Assembly (NCBI GenBank): GCA_016748015.1
Contig: JAAOMT010000352.1
Coordinates: forward strand, 186,001 to 250,000
Direction: 5' to 3'
Length of the DNA: 64,000 bases
Source: Geosiphon pyriformis
Taxonomy: Eukaryota > Glomeromycota > Glomeromycetes > Archaeosporales > Geosiphonaceae
This document shows, one piece after another, positions 14,101-25,348 of this stretch (its first letter is position 1; every line of letters starts with the position of its first letter). A program made the position numbers and the translations under genes. A model generated the notes under the pieces. That model did not search any database, was not told the origin of the DNA, and saw only the letters and a list, made by a program, of their open reading frames with translations.

Positions 14101-14687
14101 CGACACAATGATGAACTGATGATAGTTAAGAACGGGGTCTTTCAAATTTCATATTGGATTTAATAAATATTATTATCATATATATATATATATCTGGATC
14201 TGGACCATAAACTATTTCAAAAATTCCGTTTGGTGATAATAGTTTCTTTTGTGATGCCTGTCACTGCAGAATAAACTTCAGCGGATAGTATATTAAATGA
14301 GTAGATTTTTAATGAATAATGCTTTGTAAAAAGTTTATAAAAAGATTAAATTTATGCAATAAATATGTTATATTAAAAATAAATAATAAAAAAAGTTTAT
14401 CACTGTTGAAATTGACAACGGTTGAAATTTATCTTTAAAATTTTTTTTTGCGGAGATATCATAAAGAATTCACTGTGTTAAAAATTTTAAATTCAGTAAT
14501 GATCATATGATGCATTGACGATTAATGATCAAAGACCCCATAGTATTATAACTTTATAAATGATTAAAAGCCCTGTTGATAGGCAAAACAATTAAAGAAA
14601 AAGAATTTTCTTAATTATTGTCATTTATTAAAGGGATGAAATTTGGTCCGGAGTGCATTAAACTTTTAGGAACATTGATGAAAGGGT

Positions 14688-14721
<34 letters not shown>

Positions 14722-15926
14722 TACATAAATATTTATTTACTTATTTATTTATTTATTTACATATATATGTTTTTATTGTTTGTTTTTAATGCTTTTATTG
14801 CCACGTTATTCGCCCACGTTTTTTTTTTTCAATAACTTGGTAACTTTTTATCTATTATTTCATATATTAAAAACCATCATCCAAAAGTAGCCCCTCATTA
14901 TCTCCCAAGTTTAAGACTAATAATGTGCACCAATTTAGAATTTTTAGATTGAGGACGGTTAGCTTCAGATGTGAAATAAATAATTTCGCATTTCTTGAAA
15001 TGATCCCGATTGTAATTTTAAATTTTAAAACTTGTTGAGTTTTAAATAATTCCATTATCCGATATCCTTATAACAAGAATTTATTTATAGCAATACAGTA
15101 TACTTAAAATTTAAAAAAAATTTACCGGTTTAAACTTTTCCAATTTGGATTATAAAGCTTCCTTAATAAATGTAATTTTTTTACCAGCAGATATTACTCT
15201 CTTGTTTCCCGCCATTTTAAAAGTCTTTTGGTTTGTGATAAAAGCTTAATTATAAATTCATAAAGATCCAATACCATTCATTTCATGGGAACTATGGAAT
15301 GAAACATTATCAATGGTGATTCAGTTGTGATCGGCTGATCCAAATGGGTTGCACATGGTTTAAATTGCGGACCTCATTAGCATTATCAACTGCTTGTTAC
15401 AAAAAAAAATATTGTTCTTGTGAAATTTAAAAATATAATATCGTATAATATATAAAAAATATCTTAACTGTAATATTATTTCCCTAAATATAATAATATG
15501 TAAAGAAAGATTTGGTTTCATAAGTTAATAATAATTTTTTTTTATTTGTTGACTTTTCTCTTTTTACATTGTATAAACAAAAAGATTTTATTATTGTGCA
15601 AAAGAAAAAAATAAAATAATTTCGCATTTTGTGTTTTTATATAAGAATTCAATTAATTATAGCAATACTTTGATTGATATTACAATTAAGAAAACCTGAA
15701 AATTACAATCAAAATTATATTTTAATAATTTTAATACAAAAATCAAATAATATGAGTAACACAAAAAATTCAAAGTATTAGAAAATTGAAGTAAGAAAAT
15801 AATTTTTATTAAAAAAACAAACCAGTAATAATAACTTTAAAAAAAATTCTTTTATTGGCTGCTTAAATTGATTTTTTATAAAAATAATTTTTATTATCTA
15901 ATTTATTGTGTTTAAATTACTTTATA

Positions 15927-15987
<61 letters not shown>

Positions 15988-16309
15988 TTTTTAAACAAGA
16001 AAACAAATTAAATATATAATATATTCAATTTATTTGTTTTGAGCAATTGCATTTTTTTTAATAAAAAGTAACAAAATAACAAACAAATTTATAATTTTGA
16101 AATTATTTCAAAAGTTTTAAAAGTATTATTAAACTATAATATAAATACAAGTTTTTTGCCAGAGTAGTATACAAAAAATCTATTTTAAAAAAACAAAACA
16201 TAAAAATTTTGTAAAATTTTAAATTTTTTAACAGTTAAATCAAATTATTTACACTACAAAAAAAAACTATTAAAAACCATCTTTTTGTTTAATACTATAT
16301 TTTTAATAT
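14101..16309. other. Intergenic, no gene recognised
   Basis: Mostly AT-rich unique-looking sequence. It holds a short (TA)n at 14691-14719, an ATTT-type run at 14730-14760 and an (AAT)n array at 15927-15987. Patches near 14140-14300 and 15180-15400 are less AT-biased but contain only short open frames (the longest is 62 codons, 15055-14867 minus) without recognisable motifs. Confidence 0.5.
15927..15987 (+). repeat. (AAT)n microsatellite
   Basis: About 60 bp of uninterrupted AAT units. It may be another relic LINE tail, but the sequence before it does not clearly match the LINE 3' block seen elsewhere. Confidence 0.85.
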
Positions 16310-16739
16310 ATATAAATATATAACCCAAGAAATAACTTCCTGGTAGGTGTTGTGAGAATTTTTTTGAACACCAAAACTTCTTTGGCCAATGGTTTACATA
16401 GTATGTTTTGTAGGTCTGGCCACTTTTCAATGTTCAGAATATTAGAAATACTTATTATTTTGATGTAATACATTTTTTGAAACATTTTGGTTTTGCTTTT
16501 GGTGATATTTTGTTGAATAAGCATGATATGGTCATGAATTAAAAGTTTTTTAATGTTGGAAAAAATTGAATTCAAAACATCCAGTACTATTGTGGTTTAA
16601 AAAGGCTCTAATTTATATAAACAATTGTCCTATAAAGTTTAATAATTATGCTTTTAATTTAGTTTGTTCTGATTTTTTTCATTTGGTTGAGTTTTTTGGT
16701 ATTTGTAAGCATTTGCATGAGGTGTAAACTGAAATAATT

Positions 16740-16990
16740 AATGTTTACATTAATGGCTCCTTGATAGATCTGAATATGAAAAAGATGACTAGTAAAGCAG
16801 CAGCTTATTTTTTTGATATTGATATGAGTGTAAGTATTAAGATGTGCAGATTGTTGTTTTTAACACTGGCAGAATTGCAAGCAGTTGCTTTGGTCTTGAA
16901 GTGTGTTTTTTCATCTTGTTTAATGGTTTTATATATAGATAACCAAATGGTTTTGAATGTGTGTTTAATAAAAAACAAACTTTATTAGTT
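16740..16990 (+). pseudogene. LINE RNase H-like domain
   Basis: Reads NVYINGSLIDLN (first motif, expected YTDGS), AAAYFFDID, then LTLAELQAVALVLKC (the conserved helix with the catalytic Glu) and VLYIDNQMVLN (expected YSDSQ). It is a better version of the fragment at 306-598, so both derive from one family. A stop interrupts the frame inside the first motif region. Confidence 0.65.
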
Positions 16991-17360
16991 TGATTTTCAT
17001 AACAGATGTTAGATAAAAAGACATTATATTGTTAATTTGATAAGATTTAAAAACATTTCCATAAAGTGAATAAAAATAAAAAGCCATTTAAAAAACATTA
17101 ATAATAATTAGACAAATACTTATGCTTATATTGTGATACAGTTATGCTTGGCTTTTCCTATTGAGATTTATAAAAAGATTTTTATGGCAAATGGTTATGT
17201 AATATTAAACAATGTTTACCATTTTGTTCAAGATATTTATCAGTTTGTTTATTAAGCTTAGTAGAAAATAAGTTCTAATGTAAATATTTTGAACAGTTCT
17301 TTTATCCAGTGCATAAATTGGAGTAGTATTGCTTTAGTTTAGCATTCAGACTCTTATATA

Positions 17361-17850
17361 TTGGCTGGTTTTACCAATAAAAAATTGGCTGCTTTGTGCA
17401 CATATTTAATAAAAACTATTTACAAAAAACTGCCAGTTACTGTTTATAAGAAACTATATAATAAAAATTATTTGGGCATTTTGTGCTTAATGTATAATAA
17501 TATAGAGCTGTCTAATTATGTTTTTACTTGCTTTAAGAATGCTTTAGTGTACTCTGATATTCTTTCTGGTTATGCTGAACTGTAAAAATTTTTGGTTAAT
17601 AATTGTTTTTTATTATCATCTTTAATATTATACACTTTTTATTCAAATGCTTTAGATGTTAACATGTATATGGTTTTGTGTAAGAGTTTTGTTTTTAGAA
17701 AATGAGTTGATGAAACAGCATGTATTTTTGAAAATAGAAGGGAAGCAGTATTAATGATAGTTAATTTTGTTTACTATTTAGCTAATAAACATTATAGTCA
17801 GTCTTGATTATTAAGATCTAAATTCAGGACAGACATAAAAAAAAAATAAA
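17361..17850 (+). pseudogene. LINE ORF2 C-terminal region
   Basis: The open part (17361-17585) begins FTNKKLAALCTYLIKT and contains a CLMYNN/CFKN cysteine pair that resembles the degenerate zinc-binding C-terminus of such LINE polyproteins. A later stretch (KSFVFRKWVDETACIF) continues the domain after a stop. The function in the intact element would be nucleic-acid binding during target-primed reverse transcription, which is known for LINEs in general and not shown here. Confidence 0.5.
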
Positions 17851-18166
17851 CTAGTCAATAATATAAATATGGTATTTAATCTGTTTTGTGGTTTGTCTAG
17901 TTTTTTGTCTAATAGAATGGTTTGTTTGCTTGGTATTATTGAGTCTTTTGTTGTCAGTTTTGGTTTGTATAAACTGTGTTTGTTTTTTCTGGTTTGAACA
18001 ATAGTGTAAAAATTCTTATAAATATGTAGTATTGTCTTAATTAACTCAAATAACTAGTTACATGTAGAAAACACATGAGTTATATTTAGTTTAATTTACT
18101 TAATTTGTTTCTGTATACTAGATAGTGATTAGACTGCACTTATTAAATAAATAAATAAATAAAATA

Positions 18167-18902
18167 CAAATATATAATTTGATAATTTCAGAATATTATA
18201 CTTAATATAAAAACATTTTTATAATTTATATTATATATATTTTTTGTTTTATAACCAATAATTTATTATAAAACATTTTTATAATATAATTTTAAACTTA
18301 GTAATTTTAAGACTGCTAAAATTCAAACTAAAATATTAATTAAATTATTAAATTAAGATTATTATATTTTAATTAAAATTATTATTATAAGTAATTTATT
18401 TATTTAAATAATTATAATTATTAAGTAATAATTAATTATAAAATTTAGTATTATTTTTTATTTTTTTAGTAAATTAATAATTTACAACAAAATTAATTTT
18501 ATAATGTATTTTTATTTTTTATTAAATTACTACAATATTAAATATTAATAGTAAAAAGCTGTTAAAAACAGTTTTTAAAGCCTTTTTTTATCTTTAACTA
18601 GTAGTTTTTTCTTAATTAAAGTTTTTTTTAAAAAACATACTTAAGTTAGTTTCAATATTGTTTTTATTCTTTCTAAGAGTTACAAAGTTTTTAATAATAA
18701 GCCAATTAACAAACTGGTTTTTTTTGTTCTTATTACTAATATTACTATTACTATTTTATAAATAATTAAAAAAACTAAAAAGTCAGAAAAACAGTAATAG
18801 TTGTTTGTATTTGTTATTATTATATTAAATTTTTTTATAATTTTAAATAAAATTTTAAATAAAATTTTTTTAATAATAACTAATTTTTTTTAATATAAAC
18901 AA
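18167..18902. other. AT-rich spacer, nothing recognised
   Basis: Very AT-rich sequence with no open frame above 60 codons and no match to the LTR families. It may be an older, unrecognisable repeat. Confidence 0.5.
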
Positions 18903-19859
18903 TATTACCAAAGATTTTTTTGATTTTTTATTATTATTATTAATGCTATTTTGTTGTTAATTTTATTGTTAATAAAAGTTAATAAACTTCTAATAAATTA
19001 ATTTCTCTTTTAAAGTATGTTTTTATACTTTAAATTATATATATTGTTGAATTATAATAAAATAGCAATTTTGTGTTAATTATTTATATAATTATTTTAT
19101 AGTAAAAGTTACTTTTTTTACAAGAAAATTTTATTTAGAAGTTCTTTAAAATATGTGTAATTACTTTGCTATAAAAATCAAATTTTTTACAAAAAATCTC
19201 AATTATAGATTACTTAATAATATAAAAAAAATAAAAAATAAAAATAAAAAATTAACTAAAAAAAAGAAAATAAGAAAGTTGTTAAGAAAGTTGTTTTAAA
19301 TTCAAGTCTAAAAATTATTAATAATTATGGAAATTAATAACTAATTAATTCAAAATATTAGTATAAAATATTTAATTTCAAAACAAAAATAATTCAAAAT
19401 TTATGTTTTTTTAAATGAGTTTTATTTGAGTTAATTTGGAAAAAAATATTTAATATGATATTAATTTTAATTAAAATATATTTTTTTCAAAAAAAGCTCT
19501 TTTTTTATACAACTTATTGTAGTATTATATTATAATTTAGCATTTTTTTTAATATTTTGGTAAATTAAAAATATATTTTGTTAAACTATAAGTTATTTTT
19601 GTAAATTATAGATTATTTTGAAAAACTATTAAATATTTTATCAAATTACTAAATATTTTAATAAATTTTAAATGTTATATAGTTTAATATATTACATAAT
19701 CTAATTATTACAATTTAGTTATATTTGTGTTCTATATAAATTGAGCTATTAATTAAATAATAAATGATAAATTGAAATAATAATATATCCTAATTAATAA
19801 TAAGAATTATAAAATAATTTTATGCTAAATAATATTTTAAATTTTAACTGATAATAACA
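18903..19859 (-). repeat. Old solo G2 LTR
   Basis: Aligns end to end with the G2 LTR at 57618 although heavily drifted to A/T. It runs from TATTACCAAAGA at one end, through the AATATGTGTAATTACTTTGC block, to CTGATAATAACA at the other. The flanks ACAA (left) and ACAG (right) differ by one transition and fit a 4-bp target duplication, so this is probably a true solo LTR and the oldest G2 insertion in the window. Confidence 0.7.
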
Positions 19860-21454
19860 ACAGCAATAATAATATATTTTTTAAAATAAACCAAAATTAG
19901 CCATTAATTATATTGCTAAATATGGTTTTTTCTAGCAGATTATTGCCAGTTTTAAAAATAAAACACTTTATTGAATTACTAAATCATAAAAATTAGATTA
20001 ATTAAATGAAAACTAAATCAATTTTTTCTTTTTTATTTACTAATACTGTTTTTATTAATGTCTAAAAAACAATTTTTAATTATTAAAAATTCTCTAAGTA
20101 AGTAATTTTTACTCTAATATTTGGTACAATTTTTAAGATTAAGTTGATTTTGGTTGCTTTTTTGTTTTATTTTTTGTCTGGTTTTGTTAAATTCAAGTTG
20201 GTTTTAAAAGACAATATTAAGTTGTTTTGTATAGATTTTGTTTTTAAAACTTTTTTAGTTGTAATTATTAAAGTTTTAATTAATAATTTTTTTTTATTAT
20301 ACTTAAGATTGTAAAATCTTCTGTAATGTCTTTTGGCTTTTTTCTTTTTATTTTTGTTGTATTTTATAATTTTTTTTTGATATATTTACTAATAATATTA
20401 AAAATGTTTTTAGTATTTTTAATATTATTACTTTTATTAAGTTGAAATTTGCTGGTTTGTAATAATATGTTGTTATTATTTTTAAGTCTTTTTACTGCTT
20501 TTAATAACTGGTTTGTGCTAATAAAAAAGAATAATGTTTAGATTTTTCTTTTTTTAATTAAAAAAAATTATTATTTAAAAAACTTTTTTAAAGTCAAATT
20601 AGTCAATTTTTTTTGATTATACTGCTTTTGAAATTAATAATTTGATATTTTAAGTTAGCAATTATATTTGCTTTATTTTTTATTTTTTTAAATTTTATTA
20701 TTATTAATACTTTGTTATAATATTTAAGTTTTGTAAATTTTTAAATCTGGTTATTATTAAAATTAGTATTTTATACAAATATTATATTTAGTAGAAAATT
20801 TTCAAGTATTATTACTATTACAAATATTAAAACTTAAATTATTTATCTAAAGATTGCAAAGTATTATTACTTTTTTTTTTAAGTTATTTGTTAAGTTTGC
20901 TATTAGTTTTACGTTTTTTGTATTTTTTTTTATTAACAAAAAATCTTATAGTAAGATTTTTATTTTTTATTTTTTTTTACTGTTTTTTTGGTAGTATTGC
21001 TGTTAATTCTGTTATTAAATTTAAATTAAATTTCTTAAAATCTTAAATTTCAAGTTTAGCTGTTCTAATTAAATTTATTATTAAACTTATTAATTTCTTG
21101 ATTACTTTGATTATTATTTTTTAAATACTTTTTTTGTTTTACATATAAAGCTTAAAAATTTGGTTTGTACTATACAAAATAAGATGTTTGCTTTTGATAA
21201 AACTGTAGATTAGCTTTCTATAAATATAGTAACAATTAAAATTGAATACAGTTTTAATATTAATCTTATAAAAAAATGTAAAATTGGTCTACTTAACAAT
21301 GAACTTTATATTAAGTTGGAAATATTAATTTGGCTTTATTAAATTTAATACAAATTTAACTGCTATTTGGTTAAGTAATTTTGTTAAAAATAATAGTATT
21401 TTAGTTGTTATTATAAATAAAATATTTTTTTAAAATAGATTTTTTTTATAGATT
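19860..21454. other. Heavily decayed AT-rich DNA
   Basis: No usable open frame. Because a LINE 3' end follows directly, part of this may be a decayed LINE body, but I could not align it to LINE coding sequence. Confidence 0.4.
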
Positions 21455-21600
21455 TAATATAATATTGTCTTAATTGATTTAAATAACTAATTACATATAA
21501 AAAACACATAATTTATATTTAGTTTGGTTTATTTAATTTAATATATTATATTAAATTATGTTTGAACTTTGTTTATTAAATTAAATAAAAAAAATAATTA
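21455..21600 (+). mobile_element. LINE 3' end, third copy
   Basis: Shares the block TAATTGATTTAAATAACTAA and the CACATAATTTATATTTAG run with the LINE 3' ends at 6340 and 18030. It ends in an A/T-rich TTAAATTAAATAAAA tail rather than an expanded microsatellite. Confidence 0.5.
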
Positions 21601-21866
21601 AATTTTTTAAATAATTTTTAGATATTAAAATATTTTTTAAAATATATTTTTGGTTTTATAAAATAGCTTTTAAAAATTTGTTATTTATTATTATTATTAT
21701 TATTATTTTATATATAACCAATTATTTAAGCCAGTTAAGACAATATTATATTAAAACAAAAAAACTGAAAGTAAATTTAGCTTACTAATTTTTTTAATAA
21801 TATTATTTAAAATTTTTTTAAAATTAAAAATAAACTTACTAAAAAACAACTTAGTTTTTTTAATAT

Positions 21867-22535
21867 TATTATAGTTGAAACCCATAGTTTTTATTAGTTA
21901 TTATATATATTTGATATTATATAATTAGCCACTTTATTTTTAGATAGTAATTATTGACTTGATCAATAATCTGATTGTTAACCTAATTATTGACTTGATT
22001 ATTAACCACTTTTAAATAGCTATATAAATAATGAGTCTTTCAAATATAGAAAATAATGTAGTAATTAATTAAGAATAAATAAAATAACAACTATTATTTT
22101 AATTTTTTTCTTATTACTTATTTTTTTTCCTTACTTTTAAGTATCTAAACATTTTAAGATAAAAAATTACTTGTTGACATTTATTTACTCTTTTCTTAAC
22201 TCATATAATTGTAATATTTAAAGATTATTGAATAAAACATAACTGAAAAGTACATCTAATACCTGATATTAAATTTTAAGAATGCTAACATAAAACATAG
22301 AATTATACCAGTGTATTATTATTTGTTAACAGTATAAACTATTTTTTATATTCAAATTTTCCAGTTATCTTTTAAAAAAAATAGCAACTGAGATATTTTA
22401 TGAAACTGATCTTGCACATTAAATTCATACTCATTTAATTTGCTCTTTGAAGTTAAATTCTTTTTAATTAATTCTATTATTTTACAATTATGTTCTCCTT
22501 TGCTATCTATTAGCTTATTACTTCAATCTGTAACA
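21867..22535 (+). repeat. G3 5' LTR, copy B
   Basis: 669 bp, from TATTATAGTTGAAACCC to AATCTGTAACA, homologous throughout to the 3' LTR at 38749. A TATATAAATAATGAGTCT block marks the likely TATA region. It is followed by a primer-binding-like segment. Confidence 0.85.
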
Positions 22536-22537
22536 TA

Positions 22538-22558
22538 AAAGTGATGTTTTCTGTGAGG
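22538..22558 (+). other. Putative primer-binding site, G3
   Basis: AAGTGATGTTTTCTGTGAGG directly after the LTR resembles TTTGATGTTTCCTGTGAG (after the G1 LTR at 44120) and TGGTGCTCTCTGTGAG (after 56598). The shared CTGTGAG core suggests one ancestral tRNA primer site. Confidence 0.45.
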
Positions 22559-22639
22559 TTGTTAAAATTCACTTATTTTCTTATTGTATGGGTAATTATT
22601 TATATTTGTTATAACAATCAGAAAAATACTTTACAGTAC

Positions 22640-24322
22640 ATAACAAAAACAACTTAAATTTTATTGTACTTAATCCTCTGTCTTTTTGCTTGATCTGCTT
22701 TTCTTTTGAAAAACAATTCAGTAAACAATTCCAAAATTTTTGGAACTGGTTTCTGAATAAGCATTTAGCTGAAACTTACACAGCTTATACAACCTACTTC
22801 TCTGATCAAGTTTATTTTGAAAAAACTTCTAAAGAAAAAAACAACAGTATTAATTAGTTTTTATATTCAACAACTTTTAAACAACAGTCTCCTAATTTTG
22901 AATATTTGAATTACCAAATTTATATCTAGATTGCTGCCTACCAATTAGCTAAAACCTTTTTTAAAACAGAAAAAAAAAGTTACCAAACTGCTTTTGTTTT
23001 TGATTTTTTTTCAAGTAAATTAAAACATTTTACACAAACAGTTACTTCTAAATCAATGGCTGTTAACTCTATACAAGCAAACATCCTGGCTGTTTTTCAA
23101 GGTATACAAATTGTTTTAGGACAAAAAAACAATACCTTATTATTATTATTCAAAAATAATACACAAGATTTAATTAAATAATTAGATAATTTTAAAAAAA
23201 CTGTTATAGTTAACCAATATAATAATAAGTACAAATTTTAAATTATTGGTGGCTATTTCCAAGACTTTTTTGCTATCTGGTTTTTACAAAAAACTAATGC
23301 TGATGCTCTCTAAAAAATTATTAAATAGACACCAATTAATGCTAAAGAAAACAATACTTCTTTTATTATTCAGTTTGAAAATAAATTCAAAACTCCAATC
23401 TTAATATTTAAGTAATATATAAAATTAGAAAAAAGAATTCAAAATCCTAGTAAAGTTGTAACTAAATATGCCAAAGCAATCAAAAAATTTATCAAATAAG
23501 TTAACTCTAAAAAAAACTAAACAAAAAACCAAAAAATTTATTTTTTTACAAAAAAATTGAAAACTGATTTTTCATATGCTTTTTGGCCTTTCTTAGCTTT
23601 AAAAAATAACTCTACTATAAATATGGCTATTAAACTTGTTCAGAAAATAGAAAACAACTAAAGGATACATTTGGGATCTACACTTCTGGTTTTTGCTTTT
23701 GCTCTTGTTATGGCTTCTGCTTCTTAAATGGCTGCTACTTTTTTTATTGCTTAAACCCAAAACCCAAATAAACAATTAATAGATAAACTTACAGCCAATC
23801 TTGCTTGATTACTAGAACTTTTAGCTTAAGGAGTCAGAGAAACTTAACAACTATAAAGATTCAGATTTAAACCACACTTTAATCAATTTCAGCAATTACT
23901 ATATTAAAGACAACAAAATTGTGGTCCATTAATATGTTATTACTGTAAATTAACTAGATATTTCTTAAAAGATTACAACAATATTTTCTTGCTTTCTCTA
24001 GTTCCTAGAAACAATAATACTTAAAACAATAGACCTAATAACAATAATGCCCCCAATTAAAGATCTAATCATGTTAACATTAATTTCTTTGAAAAAAATT
24101 TCTTAGTTAAAGCTACTGTTTATTAGTCTTTAAATTAATAAACATATCTCTAAAAAGTGAAAGTACAAGTCAACCAGAAAAAAACTTCTTTTATGTCTTT
24201 AACCTAATTAATAATAATTATAACATAGATGAACTGGCTATTAACTCTTTTAATTTAACAAGAAAAAAAAAAGCAAAGGTTAATTTTGTCTTGGACTTCA
24301 ATAAAGCTTTCATATTAATTGC
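22640..24322 (+). pseudogene. G3 gag and start of protease, copy B
   Basis: Scattered frames give a gag-like protein. It includes KSMAVNSIQANILAVFQG, a capsid-like FATW/YIKLEKRI region and one CxxC zinc-knuckle remnant (CYYCKLTRYFLKDY near 23935, with His and the last Cys lost). A protease-like start (VNFVLDFNKA) appears at about 24270 before the G2 insertion cuts the frame. Stops are numerous and mostly TAA or TGA at positions where Gln or Trp would fit. Confidence 0.55.
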
Positions 24323-24530
24323 TGTTACCAGACGAAATTAGAGATATTGTTTAGCATGAAATTACCCTTATAAATTTTATCATTAATTAGCATATATTAT
24401 CGTTTCAAATTATCACTTATTACATTAGCAAAATATCCGAAATTATCATTTAATTAATAACCCAATTTATACATAACACAAATGTACCTAATTGTGATGA
24501 TCAATCATGCAATACACCAAACTATGTAAC

Positions 24531-24660
24531 ATTCAAAAAGTTTGCCAAAATTTGTAAGAAATTTGCCAAAATAATTGATAGTTCACTGAAATATTTAATA
24601 GTTTGCAGAAATAACTTGTAGTTTGCCGAAATGTATCTTTAATTCAGCAAAATTATAGAA
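24531..24660 (+). repeat. U3 direct repeats of a TTTGCCGAAAT-type motif
   Basis: About six tandem variants spaced roughly 20 bp (TTTGCCAAAAT, TTTGCCAAAAT, TTCACTGAAAT, TTTGCAGAAAT, TTTGCCGAAAT, TTCAGCAAAAT) lie just upstream of the TATA box. The same array is kept in the 3' LTR and in the minus-strand G2 LTR near 58290-58390. The placement suggests an LTR enhancer. Confidence 0.6.
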
Positions 24661-24703
24661 AATAGCAAAGTTCAAGTTCATAGAATAGTGTTATAACAAG
24701 TTG

Positions 24704-24710
24704 TATAAAA
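24704..24710 (+). promoter_or_regulatory. LTR TATA box, G2
   Basis: TATAAAA in the 5' LTR. The 3' LTR has the same box at 33644-33650. It is the only canonical TATA box downstream of the repeat array and probably directs element transcription. Confidence 0.5.
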
Positions 24711-25305
24711 AAAGAGCTTCTCTCTTCGAGAAAATATATCTTACTTTAGATTTATCACTTAGAACTATTCCTACACACACAAAAAGAAATAAATATCAAA
24801 TAAATTTGAAAAACCAAATTCTTTAATTATTGCACTTGAAAAATTCTCAAAACCCAACTAACATTTTGAAATTGATTAGCTACCAATTTCAGTAAACTGT
24901 TAGTGACTCCAGGCCTGAATAGAAAATGTTTCCCTTGATAAAATTCTATTTCTTTTACATTTCTTTTATTTTTTTTTCTTTTCTTATTACAATCATTAGG
25001 GTAGTCTACAGGCGAGATTCCTGTAGAAGAGTTGACTTTTACAGCAAAGTAACTACACATTTTTAGTGAGCTTCCAGACAAGCAATTCCTGGGAAAAAGT
25101 TGATGTTTACTACAATGTAACTATACAAAGCAACTGGCACAGAATTGGCCATTTCACTTATAAGCCCAGCAGTTCAAATTATAGGAGATAATTTGAAGAG
25201 AAAATTCAGTTATTGAAGATTCAACCACATCCAGAAAACGTGAATTCACAGCAAAACAACATTACCAACATTTAAGAAAAGAGACCAAAAACCTCTGGTA
25301 ATATT

Positions 25306-25322
25306 TGGTGCTCTCTCACAGA
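25306..25322 (+). other. Primer-binding site, G2
   Basis: TGGTGCTCTCTCACAG two bases after the LTR end. A TGG start at +2 is usual for a site complementary to a tRNA 3' CCA end. The G1 element at 56601 has the same first ten bases. The tRNA species was not determined. Confidence 0.6.
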
Positions 25323-25348
25323 AATAACACAGCAACAACAAATTCAAA

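Larger units (their letters stand above)
16310..18166 (+). mobile_element. LINE retrotransposon, 3' half, decayed
   Basis: Continuous remnants of a LINE ORF2 C-terminus: a post-RT segment from about 16330, an RNase H domain from 16740, a C-terminal region from 17361, then the 3' UTR block at 18030 and a short (AAAT)n tail at 18147-18166. Multiple stops and frame changes show it is dead. The 5' part (endonuclease and RT core) is absent, as is common for LINE copies truncated at the 5' end. Confidence 0.65.
24323..25303 (+). repeat. G2 5' LTR
   Basis: 981 bp, from TGTTACCAGACG to CCTCTGGTAATA. The terminal inverted bases TGTTACCAGA and TCTGGTAATA pair, with one change from TAACA. U3 contains a run of about 20-bp repeats before a TATAAAA box at 24704-24710. 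Most differences from the 3' LTR are C/T or G/A, plus a few indels in T-rich or A-rich runs. Confidence 0.93.

Noticed and set aside
14867-15055. 62-codon minus-strand frame in the intergenic region
   Set aside because: Short, no motif, no splice or promoter support. Expected by chance.
23935-23985. Functional zinc knuckle in G3 gag
   Set aside because: Only the first CxxC pair remains. The His and final Cys are lost.
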